Below are positions 18,182 through 27,591 of a stretch of 64,000 bases of DNA, piece after piece; within the stretch, counting starts at the first letter, position 1; each line of letters begins with the position of its first letter. The notes beneath the pieces are model-generated. The model was not told where the DNA came from and made no database searches. It worked only from the letters and a program-made list of their open reading frames with translations. A program made the translations under genes and the position numbers. This DNA comes from an uncultured SAR116 cluster alpha proteobacterium (GTDB lineage Bacteria; Pseudomonadota; Alphaproteobacteria; Puniceispirillales; Puniceispirillaceae). The stretch is from the NCBI GenBank assembly GCA_902622515.1, contig CACNQE010000009.1:5001-69000 (forward strand), in the 5' to 3' direction.

Positions 18182-19071
18182 CAGCTTATACGCTCCCTAT
18201 CCTGATACCTTGCATAAACAATAGGCAGTATAATAATTGCAATTAATATTATTGCTATTGCTGCAGCGACAGGCCAATCCCTATTCCTAAAAAATTCGGT
18301 CCAAATTACTTTCCCAAGCATTAATTGCTCCGGTCCTCCAAGTAATGCTGGTATCACAAATTCTCCAACAGCGGGAATGAATACTAGAAGACTTCCTGCT
18401 ACAATTCCAGGAATACTTAGTGGCAAAACTATTGTTCTGAATATATCCCATTTCTTTGCCCCGAGGTCTGCTGCTGCCTCAATTATAGAAACATCTAGCC
18501 GCACAAGAGAAGCATAAAGTGGTAAGATCATTAACGGTAAATAAGTAAGTATCATGCCAGAATAAATAGAAAAATCAGTTTGCATCATTTGAATAGGAGT
18601 TACAGTAATACCTGCCCATATTAAAACATCATTAATAAATCCATTTGGGTTCAACAGGCCAATTAATGCATACATTCTTAAAAGTGAAGAAGTCCAAAAA
18701 GGCATTAATACTAATATAAGTAAAATATGCTGAATCGATTTATTTGACCGGGCTATCCACCAAGCCATCGGGTAAGCAAATAAAAGACAATACAAAGTTG
18801 AAAAAAATGCTAACCTTATACTATTAATTGCAGGCCATAAGTAATCTTCCCAATATTCGTAAATTAAAAGATAGTTGTCCAAAACTGGCCTAAAAGAAAA
18901 ACCTTCAGAACCAATTTGAAAAGCAGGAATATAAGGCGGTACTGCTCGCCTCGCTTCTGAAAAGGAAACATTGATCATTTCTACTAATGGGAGCATGAAG
19001 AATAATAAAAGCCATCCCAGCGGTAGCCAAATAACTAGAATTCGCCCAAATTTTTGAAAAAAATAGTTCAT
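18181..19071 (-). CDS. potH: Putrescine/spermidine ABC transporter permease (PotB/PotH type)
   Basis: A 296-residue permease with about six hydrophobic helices and an EAA loop EAAADLGAKKWDIFRT near residue 200. The large first periplasmic loop (residues 35-75) is typical of PotB/PotH. It lies 4 bp after potG and overlaps potI by one base, so the complex is translated together. Confidence 0.9.
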   Translation of the reverse strand: MNYFFQKFGRILVIWLPLGWLLLFFMLPLVEMINVSFSEARRAVPPYIPAFQIGSEGFSFRPVLDNYLLIYEYWEDYLWPAINSIRLAFFSTLYCLLFAYPMAWWIARSNKSIQHILLILVLMPFWTSSLLRMYALIGLLNPNGFINDVLIWAGITVTPIQMMQTDFSIYSGMILTYLPLMILPLYASLVRLDVSIIEAAADLGAKKWDIFRTIVLPLSIPGIVAGSLLVFIPAVGEFVIPALLGGPEQLMLGKVIWTEFFRNRDWPVAAAIAIILIAIIILPIVYARYQDRERIS

Positions 19072-19075
19072 TTAT

Positions 19076-20149
19076 TTATCTTTCAAGAATTATGATTGAA
19101 TCTGGTGAAAAATTAATAAAGCCTGTTTCTGGTTGTCGAGCATTCGATTTGCTTGGAAGGTTATGCGACTCATATAGCTTTAAATTTATACCTCCTGGCC
19201 CAACAACCCTATATTGGGTTCCAGCTCCATAAAAAGCCCAATCTGTAATTTCTACTGGAAATTCGTTGATTTTTCCTGTTGGTTTTGAGGTGAGTGAAAT
19301 TTTTTCTGGTCTAAGAGCAAGATTAACTTTTTGATTTATTCTAAATTTTGCTCCGGTCGATACATGAATCGGAACCGCACCTTGCATCAACCAATAAGGC
19401 TCTTTTTGCTCTTTTACTGTTACTTCAATAAAACTGATTTCCCCTACAAAATCTGCAACAAATGTAGTTTGTGGTTGCTCATATATTTCATTAGGTGTTC
19501 CAACTTGGACTAATTTTCCGTTGTTCATGACACCAATTCTTGTTGATAACGTCATTGCTTCTTCTTGGTCATGCGTCACTACAACAAAAGTCGTGCCAAG
19601 CTGTTCTTGAATTTTACAAAGTTCAAATTGTGTTTCAGACCTTAGCTTTTTATCTAAAGCAGCGAGTGGTTCATCTAATAATAGTAGTTTAGGGCGCCTT
19701 GCAAGGGCCCTCGCTAGCGCAACACGCTGTCTTTGTCCACCGGAAAGGGTGGATGGCTTTCGTTCACCCATTCCATTAAGATGTACAAGCTCTAGTAATT
19801 CACTAACACGACTTTTTATTTCATTGTCAGGAAGGGAGGCCCGTTTTAAACCATAACCAATATTATTTGAAACACTCATATGTGGGAAAAGAGCATAATT
19901 TTGAAACATAATATTTACAGGCCTATCCGCTGGGTCGACATCTACCATATCTTGACCATCGATCTCAACATAACCTTCGGTAGTTAACTCAAAACCAGCT
20001 AATATTCTTAATAATGTAGTCTTACCACAACCTGAAGGACCCAGCAGACTAAACAGCTCTCCCTTTTCTAAATCAAATGATACATTATCTACCGCTAATA
20101 ATTTACCATATTTTTTTGAGATATTCTGAATTCTAATGAAAGGGGCCAT
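19076..20149 (-). CDS. potG: Putrescine/spermidine ABC transporter ATP-binding protein
   Basis: This ATPase of about 357 residues has Walker A GPSGCGKTT near residue 38, signature LSGGQRQRVALARAL near 135, Walker B LLLLDEPLAALD and the switch histidine in VVTHDQEE. A C-terminal TOBE domain (NLALRPEKISL) follows. I prefer the ATG at 20149 (MAPFIRIQN) over an in-frame TTG ten codons upstream; neither has a strong Shine-Dalgarno. A stem-loop separates it from potF. Confidence 0.9.
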   Translation of the reverse strand: MAPFIRIQNISKKYGKLLAVDNVSFDLEKGELFSLLGPSGCGKTTLLRILAGFELTTEGYVEIDGQDMVDVDPADRPVNIMFQNYALFPHMSVSNNIGYGLKRASLPDNEIKSRVSELLELVHLNGMGERKPSTLSGGQRQRVALARALARRPKLLLLDEPLAALDKKLRSETQFELCKIQEQLGTTFVVVTHDQEEAMTLSTRIGVMNNGKLVQVGTPNEIYEQPQTTFVADFVGEISFIEVTVKEQKEPYWLMQGAVPIHVSTGAKFRINQKVNLALRPEKISLTSKPTGKINEFPVEITDWAFYGAGTQYRVVGPGGINLKLYESHNLPSKSNARQPETGFINFSPDSIIILER

Positions 20150-20184
20150 GTGACAATGCCGTTCTTCATGTATTGTCAATAAAT

Positions 20185-20220
20185 GAAAGCCACTTTCCCT
20201 TTATATTGAAGGTGGCTTCC
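20185..20220 (-). other. Intercistronic stem-loop between potF and potG
   Basis: On the minus strand GGAAGCCAC pairs with GTGGCTTTC (nine pairs with one G-T), and the stem can extend toward the loop. It begins 35 nt after the potF stop and has no T-tract. Such elements commonly stabilise the binding-protein mRNA and lower readthrough into the membrane and ATPase genes. Confidence 0.6.
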
Positions 20221-20254
20221 ATTGCTAATTACTTGTTCTATATTCAGCTAAATT

Positions 20255-21388
20255 CTAATTGCCAGCAGAAAACCTATTCCAGACACGAGTAACAATTCTG
20301 TCAGTTTGAGCATCATAGACAGGTGTGACAAAGAGCTTTTCCTTAGCTTTTTCGGTAGGATAAATTCCTGGATGAGATAAAATTTCTGGATCAATGTCTG
20401 GTCTAGCCGCTTCATTGCCGCTTGCATACCAAACATAATTCACATTCGCTGCTGCCACGTCAGCACGCATCATATAATCTACAAATTTATAAGCGTTATC
20501 AACATTTTTTGCATCAGCCGGAATTGCCATCACATCAAACCAAAGATTTGTTCCCTCATTTGGAATATAATAATCAATCACATGCCCATTTTCTGCTTCC
20601 TCGGCTCTGTAAGCTGCTTGAAATGCGTCTCCAGACCACATGATTGCTGCACAGATATCCCCATTTGCAATGTCATTTATTGACTGACTTGAATTGATGT
20701 ATCTTAAATAAGGCCGGATGGCAGAAAGTGCATCACCAGCAGCTTCAAAATGGGATTTCTCCATCGATGTCCCAGGGTATCCAAGATATGTCATCACATT
20801 AGGCAAAACATCTGTTGGTGCATCTAAAATGGCAATACCGCAATCCTCCAATTTTGCTGCATTTGCTGGGTCCAGAATAAGCGACCAGCTATCCGTGGGA
20901 GCATCATCACCGAGTCTCTCAGCGACCATATCTTCATTATAAGCAATTCCTGTTGATCCCCACATATAGACTAAACCTGCTGAATTTGATCCAACCATTC
21001 TATCTGCTTGAGCTTGAATCTCAGGATCCTGGTTAGAGGCATTTTGAATTCTTGACAAATCCATATCCTGATAGGCCCCCGCTTCTCGACCACGAGCGAG
21101 AAAATCGGCGGTGGGTACAACAAGATCATAACCTGACGAGCCCGCTAACATCTTGGCTTCTAAAACCTCATTGGAATCATACATATCATAAGTGACGATT
21201 ATGCCGGTCTCAGCCTCAAAATTTGAAATTGTATCCTCTGCAATATAGTCGGACCAATTATAAATTTTTAACTCCCCCCCTGCTTCAGAAAGCTGACTAG
21301 TTTTTATGTTGGATGAGTCAAAATTCAAAAATATAACAACAGCAGCTGCTATAACACCTATCAACAAAAAAAGATTGGATCTTTTCAT
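20255..21388 (-). CDS. potF: Putrescine/spermidine-binding periplasmic protein
   Basis: A 377-residue PotD/PotF-family binding protein. A hydrophobic N-terminal segment (residues 5-24) serves as signal or anchor, with no lipobox. The mature part begins GGELKIYNWSDYI, the family hallmark, followed by GYDLVVPTADF near 106 and W-rich polyamine-site residues. AAGGAGTGAT six bases before the ATG is the strongest Shine-Dalgarno seen here, fitting high expression. A candidate promoter lies just upstream (21431-21459). Confidence 0.92.
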   Translation of the reverse strand: MKRSNLFLLIGVIAAAVVIFLNFDSSNIKTSQLSEAGGELKIYNWSDYIAEDTISNFEAETGIIVTYDMYDSNEVLEAKMLAGSSGYDLVVPTADFLARGREAGAYQDMDLSRIQNASNQDPEIQAQADRMVGSNSAGLVYMWGSTGIAYNEDMVAERLGDDAPTDSWSLILDPANAAKLEDCGIAILDAPTDVLPNVMTYLGYPGTSMEKSHFEAAGDALSAIRPYLRYINSSQSINDIANGDICAAIMWSGDAFQAAYRAEEAENGHVIDYYIPNEGTNLWFDVMAIPADAKNVDNAYKFVDYMMRADVAAANVNYVWYASGNEAARPDIDPEILSHPGIYPTEKAKEKLFVTPVYDAQTDRIVTRVWNRFSAGN

Positions 21389-21430
21389 AATTCATCACTC
21401 CTTATTACGGTTGAGAGATACCATTACTGA

Positions 21431-21459
21431 TTTATAAGCATTTTACTGACGCCCAACAA
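21431..21459 (-). promoter_or_regulatory. Candidate sigma-70-type promoter for potFGHI
   Basis: On the minus strand TTGTTG, a 17-base spacer and TATAAA lie in the 88 bp between pyrC and potF. This would let the transporter be expressed apart from dadA-pyrC. It is based on consensus match only. Confidence 0.4.
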
Positions 21460-21476
21460 GTAAAATAATCAAAGTG

Positions 21477-22529
21477 CTATTTCACGATCTGCCAGTAAAC
21501 TTCCATAAATGGATCAAAAATCGTAATTTTTCCTTCTTTAGTCTCAAGATTTTCGGGCATTTGAAGAGGTATATCTGTTTTTTTCAAAGTTAACCTTTCC
21601 TTATTATGTGGCATCCCATAAAATTCAGCGCCATGCAGACTTAAGAATCCCTCTAATCTATTCAGCGCTCCTAAATTATCAAATAATTGAGCTAAGATCT
21701 CAACTGCAAAAGGCGCATTAAAAATGCCAGCACACCCGCAAACATCAATTTTTGTGTTGTCTAAATGAGGGGCACTGTCAGTACCAAGAAAAAATCGTTT
21801 ATCACCATTGGTCGCTGCTCTTATCAAAGCCAATCGGTGAGACTCCCTCTTTAACACCGGCAAACAATAATAATGGGGTTTAATACCCCCAGAAAGCATA
21901 ACGTTTCGGTTTACAACCAAATGATGAGGGGTGATCGTTGCAGCTAAATTTTTTTCTTCATTAAGAACATAGGAAACTGCTTGCTCAGTTGTAATATGCT
22001 CCATTACTATCTTAAGATCTGGAAACTCATTTCGTAAAGGCACTAAAATTTTTTCAATAAAAACTGCCTCTCGGTCAAATATATCTATCTGCGGATCAGT
22101 AACCTCACCATGAATTAATAAAGGTATACCCTGCTCCGACATTGCCCCTAGAACTGAATATACACCGTTAATATTTTTAACGCCATTAGATGAATTTGTC
22201 GTCGCACCTGCAGGGTACAATTTAACAGCTTTAATAATTTTTTTCCTATAGGCTGAGACGACATCGTCTGCTTCTGTTTCTTCAGTTAAATAAAGGGTCA
22301 GCAATGGCTCAAATTTTATATCTTTATCTAAACAGGCCTTTATTCTGTTGGCATATAGGCGAGCATCTTCCCCTGTTATTATAGGAGGAACGAGATTTGG
22401 CATTATAATAGCTCTTGAGGCCCAGCGATAACTTTCAGGCAATACGGCCTTCATTATCTCCTCATCCCTAACATGTAAATGCCAATCATCAGGTTTTGTA
22501 ATAACAAGCTGGTTTGGAGATATTTTCAT
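21477..22529 (-). CDS. pyrC: Dihydroorotase (class II, PyrC)
   Basis: A 350-residue amidohydrolase that cyclises carbamoyl-aspartate to dihydroorotate in de novo pyrimidine synthesis. The zinc motif DDWHLHVRD is near residues 14-22, the carbamylated lysine in AVKLYPAGATTN near 103, and later histidines in LIHGEV, VMEHITT and TPHHL. The aspartate in LGTDSAPH near 250 completes the site. It lies 49 bp downstream of dadA on the same strand, so it may share the glycine-riboswitch transcript. Confidence 0.95.
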   Translation of the reverse strand: MKISPNQLVITKPDDWHLHVRDEEIMKAVLPESYRWASRAIIMPNLVPPIITGEDARLYANRIKACLDKDIKFEPLLTLYLTEETEADDVVSAYRKKIIKAVKLYPAGATTNSSNGVKNINGVYSVLGAMSEQGIPLLIHGEVTDPQIDIFDREAVFIEKILVPLRNEFPDLKIVMEHITTEQAVSYVLNEEKNLAATITPHHLVVNRNVMLSGGIKPHYYCLPVLKRESHRLALIRAATNGDKRFFLGTDSAPHLDNTKIDVCGCAGIFNAPFAVEILAQLFDNLGALNRLEGFLSLHGAEFYGMPHNKERLTLKKTDIPLQMPENLETKEGKITIFDPFMEVYWQIVK

Positions 22530-22578
22530 GAGACAATCATTGTTTTTTTCTATCTTCTAAAAAAATCCAGAACAACGT

Positions 22579-23802
22579 TTATGTTTCAAAACCAATAATC
22601 AAATCGCCTACCATGTTTGCCGTATAACATGCAAGAGTCCATCCTAAATGTCCATGACCGGTGTTATAAAAAATATTTGGTTCTTTGCCTTGCGAGACAA
22701 GGGGCATCATATTTGGCCTCATTGGTCTCAATCCAGCCCAAGGTTGGGCATCCTTAGTCGAAACTTCAGGAAAATTTGTTTCCACCCAGTTTTTAAGAGG
22801 TTTGATACGAGCGTCCAAAATATCCAAATTATGCCCGACTATTTCCGCAGTACCAGCAACCCTAAATCTATTCTTCCCCAACCTTGAGGTAACTATTTTT
22901 GCTTCATCATCAAGTAAACTTACATTAGGAGCCTTTTTCTGAGAAATTAAGTCAGTTAATGGGACTGTAATCGAATAACCTTTAACTGGATAAATATTTA
23001 CCCTATCCCCAAGCATTTTTGCAAACTTGTGACTGGCAACACCTGCACAAATCACACACATGTCGAAAGTTTCTATTTGGTCTTGAAAATCCTTGTGGTT
23101 GAATTCTATTTTTACTTCTGAACCCAATACTTTGATCGATTTTACATCTGCATTTTGTTGAAAATTGACACCACGATCCATTGCAACTCTTGCTAAATGA
23201 GATGTAAATTTATGGATATCACCTGTGGAGTCTGTTTTGGTGTAATATCCACCTACAAATTTTTTTTCTAAATTAGGCTCTATCGTTAAAATTTCATTCT
23301 CTGTCAATCTGCGACGCTCTAATCCTCCTAATGCTAAAAGTTCATTTACTCTATGAGCATGCTCAAATTCTCGGTGACTTTTATAAATGTGTAAAATACC
23401 ACAATTTGATTTATCAAATTCTATTCCAGCATCATCAACAATTTTCTGCATATATTTGCGAGACTCAATTGCCATCTTAACAGTCTGTATAGTATTTTTT
23501 TTATAGTTTTTGGTTTGAAGCAAAAATTCGGCTAGCCAACTTAGTTTATGCCAATTAGGCCAAAAATTTATTTTGAGTGGAGCATCTTTTTTCAATAACC
23601 AAGTTACCGCTTTTAGAATGGTCCCAAAGTGATTCCAAACTTCTGCATTGCTAGCTGAAAGTTGCCCCCCATTAGCATAAGAAGTCACAATAGAGGGATA
23701 TCTATGTTTTTCAAAAACAGTCACTTTATATCCTAGTTCACTCAATACAAATGCTGTGGTTACCCCAGTAACACCAGCTCCAATAACTGCAATTGTTTTC
23801 AT
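22579..23802 (-). CDS. dadA: D-amino acid dehydrogenase-like FAD oxidoreductase (DAO/DadA family)
   Basis: A 407-residue FAD-dependent amino acid dehydrogenase or oxidase. The dinucleotide-binding GAGVTGVTTA is at about residues 8-17, and the DadA-like ANGGQLSAS block near 43 and C-terminal GLRPMRPNMMPL and GHGHLGWTLA blocks bind FAD and substrate. The ATG at 23802 has GGAG nine bases upstream; an in-frame TTG at 23817 overlaps that site and is rejected. A tandem glycine riboswitch precedes the gene, so glycine or a related small amino acid is a plausible substrate. The enzyme is membrane-associated in relatives. Confidence 0.87.
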   Translation of the reverse strand: MKTIAVIGAGVTGVTTAFVLSELGYKVTVFEKHRYPSIVTSYANGGQLSASNAEVWNHFGTILKAVTWLLKKDAPLKINFWPNWHKLSWLAEFLLQTKNYKKNTIQTVKMAIESRKYMQKIVDDAGIEFDKSNCGILHIYKSHREFEHAHRVNELLALGGLERRRLTENEILTIEPNLEKKFVGGYYTKTDSTGDIHKFTSHLARVAMDRGVNFQQNADVKSIKVLGSEVKIEFNHKDFQDQIETFDMCVICAGVASHKFAKMLGDRVNIYPVKGYSITVPLTDLISQKKAPNVSLLDDEAKIVTSRLGKNRFRVAGTAEIVGHNLDILDARIKPLKNWVETNFPEVSTKDAQPWAGLRPMRPNMMPLVSQGKEPNIFYNTGHGHLGWTLACYTANMVGDLIIGFET

Positions 23803-23851
23803 TTCTAAAGACTCCAAGATGTACGTATGCCATCAATTGACATTCAAAATA

Positions 23852-24060
23852 CACCTCGCCTGTCTCTGTACCTGAGAGTTTCCCATAAGAAAATTTCTTT
23901 TCTACACAGTTTCCCCGTCGGTGGACTTTTTTCAGTCACTTTCCAGACTGTTCACACTGATTGACCCTTTTGCCTGAGAGATTATGAGGCTTGTGCTCCT
24001 TCGGCGCTGTATATAAATCCTAAAACCTTAAGTTTATTAACAGACTCTCCCAATCAGCGT
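23852..24060 (-). promoter_or_regulatory. Tandem glycine riboswitch upstream of dadA
   Basis: Two glycine aptamers are visible on the minus strand. The first (about 24058 to 23958) is closed by a nine-pair P1, CGCTGATTG with CAATCAGTG (one G-T), and contains GCGCCGAAGGAGCA and CTCTCAGGCAAAAGG. The second (about 23955 to 23853) contains CACCGACGGGGAAAC and AACTCTCAGGTACAGAGACAGGCG. These are the conserved glycine-aptamer cores. No Rho-independent terminator is seen before dadA, so control may act on translation or on an alternative fold near the GGAG site. Tandem glycine aptamers usually turn on glycine catabolism. Confidence 0.93.
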
Positions 24061-24192
24061 TTCAAACGTCATCATGTTATCATAGGGCTGATTTAAATAC
24101 AATTGCCTTTAATTTTAGATGAAAAATATAAAAGTGTAACAATAGAATAAGGGTTTATACTTTACAGGATAAAACTTTAACATTATAACCTA

Positions 24193-24225
24193 GCACGCTC
24201 GGCCTAACTGCTTTTAGGCTGTGTG
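24193..24225 (+). promoter_or_regulatory. Leader hairpin upstream of hppA
   Basis: GGCCTAA pairs with TTAGGCT, with an outer CAC/GTG, and is followed by ACTTTTCTTT, about 40 bp before the hppA ATG. It could be a leader attenuator or just a UTR structure. The rest of 24061-24192 shows nothing I can name. Confidence 0.3.
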
Positions 24226-24264
24226 ACTTTTCTTTAAAATCACTTTATAAGAGGTAATTTAATC

Positions 24265-26271
24265 ATGACCAGCGCGTTTATTCCTGTTGCTCTTGGGGCG
24301 TTTGGCTTATTAGTCGCTTTTTTTGTTTATCAGTGGATCAAAAAATCACCCGTTGGCAGTGGGCCAGAAAAAGATATTGCTGATGAAATACACCTTGGCG
24401 CCATGGTATTTATGGCGAGCGAGTATAAGCGACTTGCAGTCTTTTGTTTAATTTGTATCATTGCACTTTATGCTAGTTTAGGGGAAGGTACCGCTATAGC
24501 ATTCGCGCTGGGAGCATTGTGTTCTGGTACAGCTGGTTACATTGGAATGTACACTGCTACAAAAGCAAATGTTAGAACTGCTGTTGCCGCTAAAACTAAA
24601 GGAGCTTCTGATGCATTAAATGTTGCATTTTTTGGAGGCTCAATTATGGGTCTCACCGTAGCATCCATGGGTTTGTTGGGAATTGGCGTGCTATACGGAT
24701 TTATGGGAGGTAGCTTACACGGCATTGAATCTATTGAAGGTTTCGCAATGGGAGGTTCTTCTGTAGCTCTATTTAGTCGTGTTGGTGGAGGTATATTCAC
24801 TAAATCAGCAGATGTCGGAGCAGACCTGGTGGGCAAAGTTGAGGCCGGAATACCAGAGGATGACCCTCGTAATCCAGCCGTCATTGCTGATAACGTTGGT
24901 GACAACGTTGGTGATGTAGCAGGCATGGGGTCTGATATTTTTGAATCATACTGTGGCGCTATGATTGCATCTATGGCCCTAGCTGCATCAATGTCTATGG
25001 CTTCTTTAGAAGGTTTAGGGGGGGACAGAGCAGTATTGCAATTTATGCCCCTTGCTCTTGCATCCACTGGTCTTGTGTGTTCGCTACTTGGTATTTTGTC
25101 AGTTCGTTTGTTCTCAAACAAAAGTGCTGATGTCGCCTTACGATTTGGTACTATTGGTTCAGCAGTAGTTTTTATTGCTGCGGCTTACTTTGTTATAACC
25201 AGCATGGGCGCATCCGTTGGCGTCTGGAATGCCGTGCTCGTCGGAGCAATTGGTGGTATTATCGTTGGTTTAGTGACTGAATATTACACTGGGGGAGCAC
25301 CTGTAAGAAAAATTGCTAAGGACGGTGAAACTGGTCCTGCAACCGTTATGATTTCAGGACTGGCGATAGGAATGCAATCTGTGGCAATTCCTGTTCTAAC
25401 TATCGCAGCAATTATATTCTTCGCAAATCTCTCGGCTGGACTTTATGGTGTTGGAATGGCTGCTGTCGGAATGTTAGCCACTGTTGGAATAACTATGGCA
25501 ATTGATGCTTATGGTCCTGTAGCAGACAATGCCGGTGGCATCGCCGAAATGGCTGAAATGGGCTCAGAAACACGAGAAATAACTGATTCACTTGATGAGG
25601 TTGGTAATAGCACTGCTGCTATCGGAAAAGGGTTTGCAATTAGTGCTGCTGCTCTAGCTGCACTAGCTTTGATAAGTGCTTACATTGTAAAAGTTAGTAA
25701 CGGAGACCCCGATTTTGTTCTAGCAATTAATGACCCCATCGTTTTAGTTGGTATGTTTATAGGAGGTATTTTTCCTTTTATTGTTAGCTCTATCACAATG
25801 ACTGCTGTTGGTGACGCTGCTTTCGAGATGATTATTGAAGTTCGTCGTCAATTCAAAGAAATTCCTGGCCTTATGGAAGGAAAAGCAAAACCGGATACAG
25901 CAAGATGTGTTGATATCGCCACACGTGCTGCATTACGTCGAATGATCCTCCCAGGTTCACTTGCTGTGCTTGCACCGGTTATTATTGGTTTTGGCCTTGG
26001 ACCAAAAGCTCTCGGTGGTACATTAGGAGGAGCATTGATATGTTGTGTAATGATGGCACTTATGATGGCAAATGCTGGTGGAGCATGGGATAATGCAAAA
26101 AAACACGTAGAGAAGGGAAATTTTGGCGGTAAAGGCTCTGATGTGCATAAGGCAGCCGTGGTTGGAGATACCGTTGGAGATCCCCTTAAAGATACCTCTG
26201 GTCCTTCTATGAACATTTTAATCAATGTTATGGCCATTGTTAGTTTGGTAATTGCTCCACTTCTTATTTGA
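24265..26271 (+). CDS. hppA: Membrane-bound proton-translocating pyrophosphatase
   Basis: A 668-residue integral membrane enzyme with about 15-16 helices that couples pyrophosphate hydrolysis to ion pumping. The active-site motifs are intact: [15 protein letters not shown] and [16 protein letters not shown] near residues 185-230, and [14 protein letters not shown] near the C-terminus. Alanine at about residue 451 ([10 protein letters not shown]) marks the potassium-dependent class; potassium-independent enzymes have lysine there. AGAGGT eight bases upstream supports the start. A strong terminator follows. Proton rather than sodium pumping is the default guess. Confidence 0.95.
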   Translation: MTSAFIPVALGAFGLLVAFFVYQWIKKSPVGSGPEKDIADEIHLGAMVFMASEYKRLAVFCLICIIALYASLGEGTAIAFALGALCSGTAGYIGMYTATKANVRTAVAAKTKGASDALNVAFFGGSIMGLTVASMGLLGIGVLYGFMGGSLHGIESIEGFAMGGSSVALFSRVGGGIFTKSADVGADLVGKVEAGIPEDDPRNPAVIADNVGDNVGDVAGMGSDIFESYCGAMIASMALAASMSMASLEGLGGDRAVLQFMPLALASTGLVCSLLGILSVRLFSNKSADVALRFGTIGSAVVFIAAAYFVITSMGASVGVWNAVLVGAIGGIIVGLVTEYYTGGAPVRKIAKDGETGPATVMISGLAIGMQSVAIPVLTIAAIIFFANLSAGLYGVGMAAVGMLATVGITMAIDAYGPVADNAGGIAEMAEMGSETREITDSLDEVGNSTAAIGKGFAISAAALAALALISAYIVKVSNGDPDFVLAINDPIVLVGMFIGGIFPFIVSSITMTAVGDAAFEMIIEVRRQFKEIPGLMEGKAKPDTARCVDIATRAALRRMILPGSLAVLAPVIIGFGLGPKALGGTLGGALICCVMMALMMANAGGAWDNAKKHVEKGNFGGKGSDVHKAAVVGDTVGDPLKDTSGPSMNILINVMAIVSLVIAPLLI

Positions 26272-26310
26272 TGAACATGTTGCATTTCTAAAATACTTTA
26301 TTATGTTCGA

Positions 26311-26338
26311 AAAGGTCGGCTTACAGTCGGCCTTTTTT
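26311..26338 (+). terminator. Rho-independent terminator of hppA
   Basis: AAAGGTCGGC and GTCGGCCTTT form a ten-pair stem (two G-T pairs) around TTACA and run into a T-tract, 40 bp after the hppA stop. It is the clearest intrinsic terminator in the window. Confidence 0.88.
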
Positions 26339-26361
26339 AACTTCTACATAAAATTAAAAAA

Positions 26362-27477
26362 ATGAGCGAAGAAATTATAATCATTGGTAATAGTTTTAGT
26401 GGTCTTGGAGCGGCCATTGCCTTCGCGAAATATGGGCATAAAATCAAAGTCATAGCACCCAATAACAAGCCTCAACTTTTTGGTGGATTACAAATTGCAC
26501 CAAACGGCTTAGCTGCCTTATCCAGTTTAGATTTAAAAGATGAAATATTAGATAAGGCGACTAGGCTTTTAGCGGTGGAAATAAAATCTTTAGATTTGGC
26601 ATCGACCCTTGCAAAAATATCGCTATCAGAAAACAAAACTACATACGTATCAATTGCACGCCAGGACCTTCATCAGACCTTATTAAGAATATGTTTAAAA
26701 AACCCCCTTATCAAATTTATTGATGCTAAAGTATTAGCCATTTCCCAAAAATTTAATAATACAACTTTAATTCTAGATAACTCCGATATTATCACCGCCC
26801 CCTTTATAGTGGGTGCGGATGGCTGGGAAGGTAAGACAAGACAATTTGTAAATCCAACAGCCAGCCAAGTAAATTCTGGATATGCTATTTATAGAGGTAT
26901 ATTTCCTTCAAAAGACATTCCACCGGGTTTTTCTTTTCCAAATGTGCAATTATGGCTCGGTAATTCATGCCATTTAGTGTCCTACCCAATCCAAAATGGC
27001 AAAGATGTCAATTTTGTATTTTCATTTTCTGAAAGCGCATTTTCTAAAAAGTCCATCCAATCTATTTTATCCTGTCATCCAATTTTATCACTACTTGAAA
27101 AAAGAATGAAGGACTGGCAAATAATATCTGTAAAAACTAGTGAACCCTTATTCAACTGGCGCAGAGGTTCAGCAACATTAATAGGTGACGCAGCCCATCC
27201 TATGCCACCTCATTTAGCTCAGGGTGCTGGTCAATCGTTTATGGATATTGCATGTATTGAGACTCTTCTAGCAAAGGGATTTCGTGTTTCCGATACGTTA
27301 AATGAAATGATAAAAATACGTATGCCAGAAGCTCATTCTGTTGCTAGGAAAAGTCAAATATCTGGAGATATTTTTCGCGCTAACAGACCTGTTGCAAACT
27401 TACGAAACCAGATAATTGGGTTAGCTGGGGAAAAAATTATAAATGAGTTTCTAAATGATTTATGGCAATTAGCCTAA
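26362..27477 (+). CDS. FAD-dependent aromatic monooxygenase (UbiH/salicylate hydroxylase-like)
   Basis: A 371-residue class A flavoprotein monooxygenase. The GxGxxG-like fingerprint is relaxed (IIIGNSFSGLGAA, residues 5-17), the DG motif reads VGADGWEGKTRQ near 152, and the GD motif LIGDAAHPMPPHLAQGAG near 275. These bind FAD and NAD(P)H in enzymes hydroxylating phenols or ubiquinone precursors. The gene stands alone after the hppA terminator. The substrate is unknown; an ubiquinone role is possible but not shown by context. Confidence 0.82.
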   Translation: MSEEIIIIGNSFSGLGAAIAFAKYGHKIKVIAPNNKPQLFGGLQIAPNGLAALSSLDLKDEILDKATRLLAVEIKSLDLASTLAKISLSENKTTYVSIARQDLHQTLLRICLKNPLIKFIDAKVLAISQKFNNTTLILDNSDIITAPFIVGADGWEGKTRQFVNPTASQVNSGYAIYRGIFPSKDIPPGFSFPNVQLWLGNSCHLVSYPIQNGKDVNFVFSFSESAFSKKSIQSILSCHPILSLLEKRMKDWQIISVKTSEPLFNWRRGSATLIGDAAHPMPPHLAQGAGQSFMDIACIETLLAKGFRVSDTLNEMIKIRMPEAHSVARKSQISGDIFRANRPVANLRNQIIGLAGEKIINEFLNDLWQLA

Positions 27478-27591
27478 AATATAGATATTTTTTAATTTAA
27501 TTTCTGATACTTTCCTAGCCATTACTTGTTTTTGAGACGAATTACACCATGTCTTTATTTCATGTAATAAAAACATTAGTGAAGGTAATTT

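Noticed and set aside
24537-25121. 194-codon open frame antisense to hppA
   Set aside because: It mirrors a highly conserved membrane protein; the translated protein is low-complexity and matches no family.
25848-26285. 145-codon open frame antisense to the hppA 3' end
   Set aside because: Shadow frame; the terminator and motifs support only the plus-strand gene.
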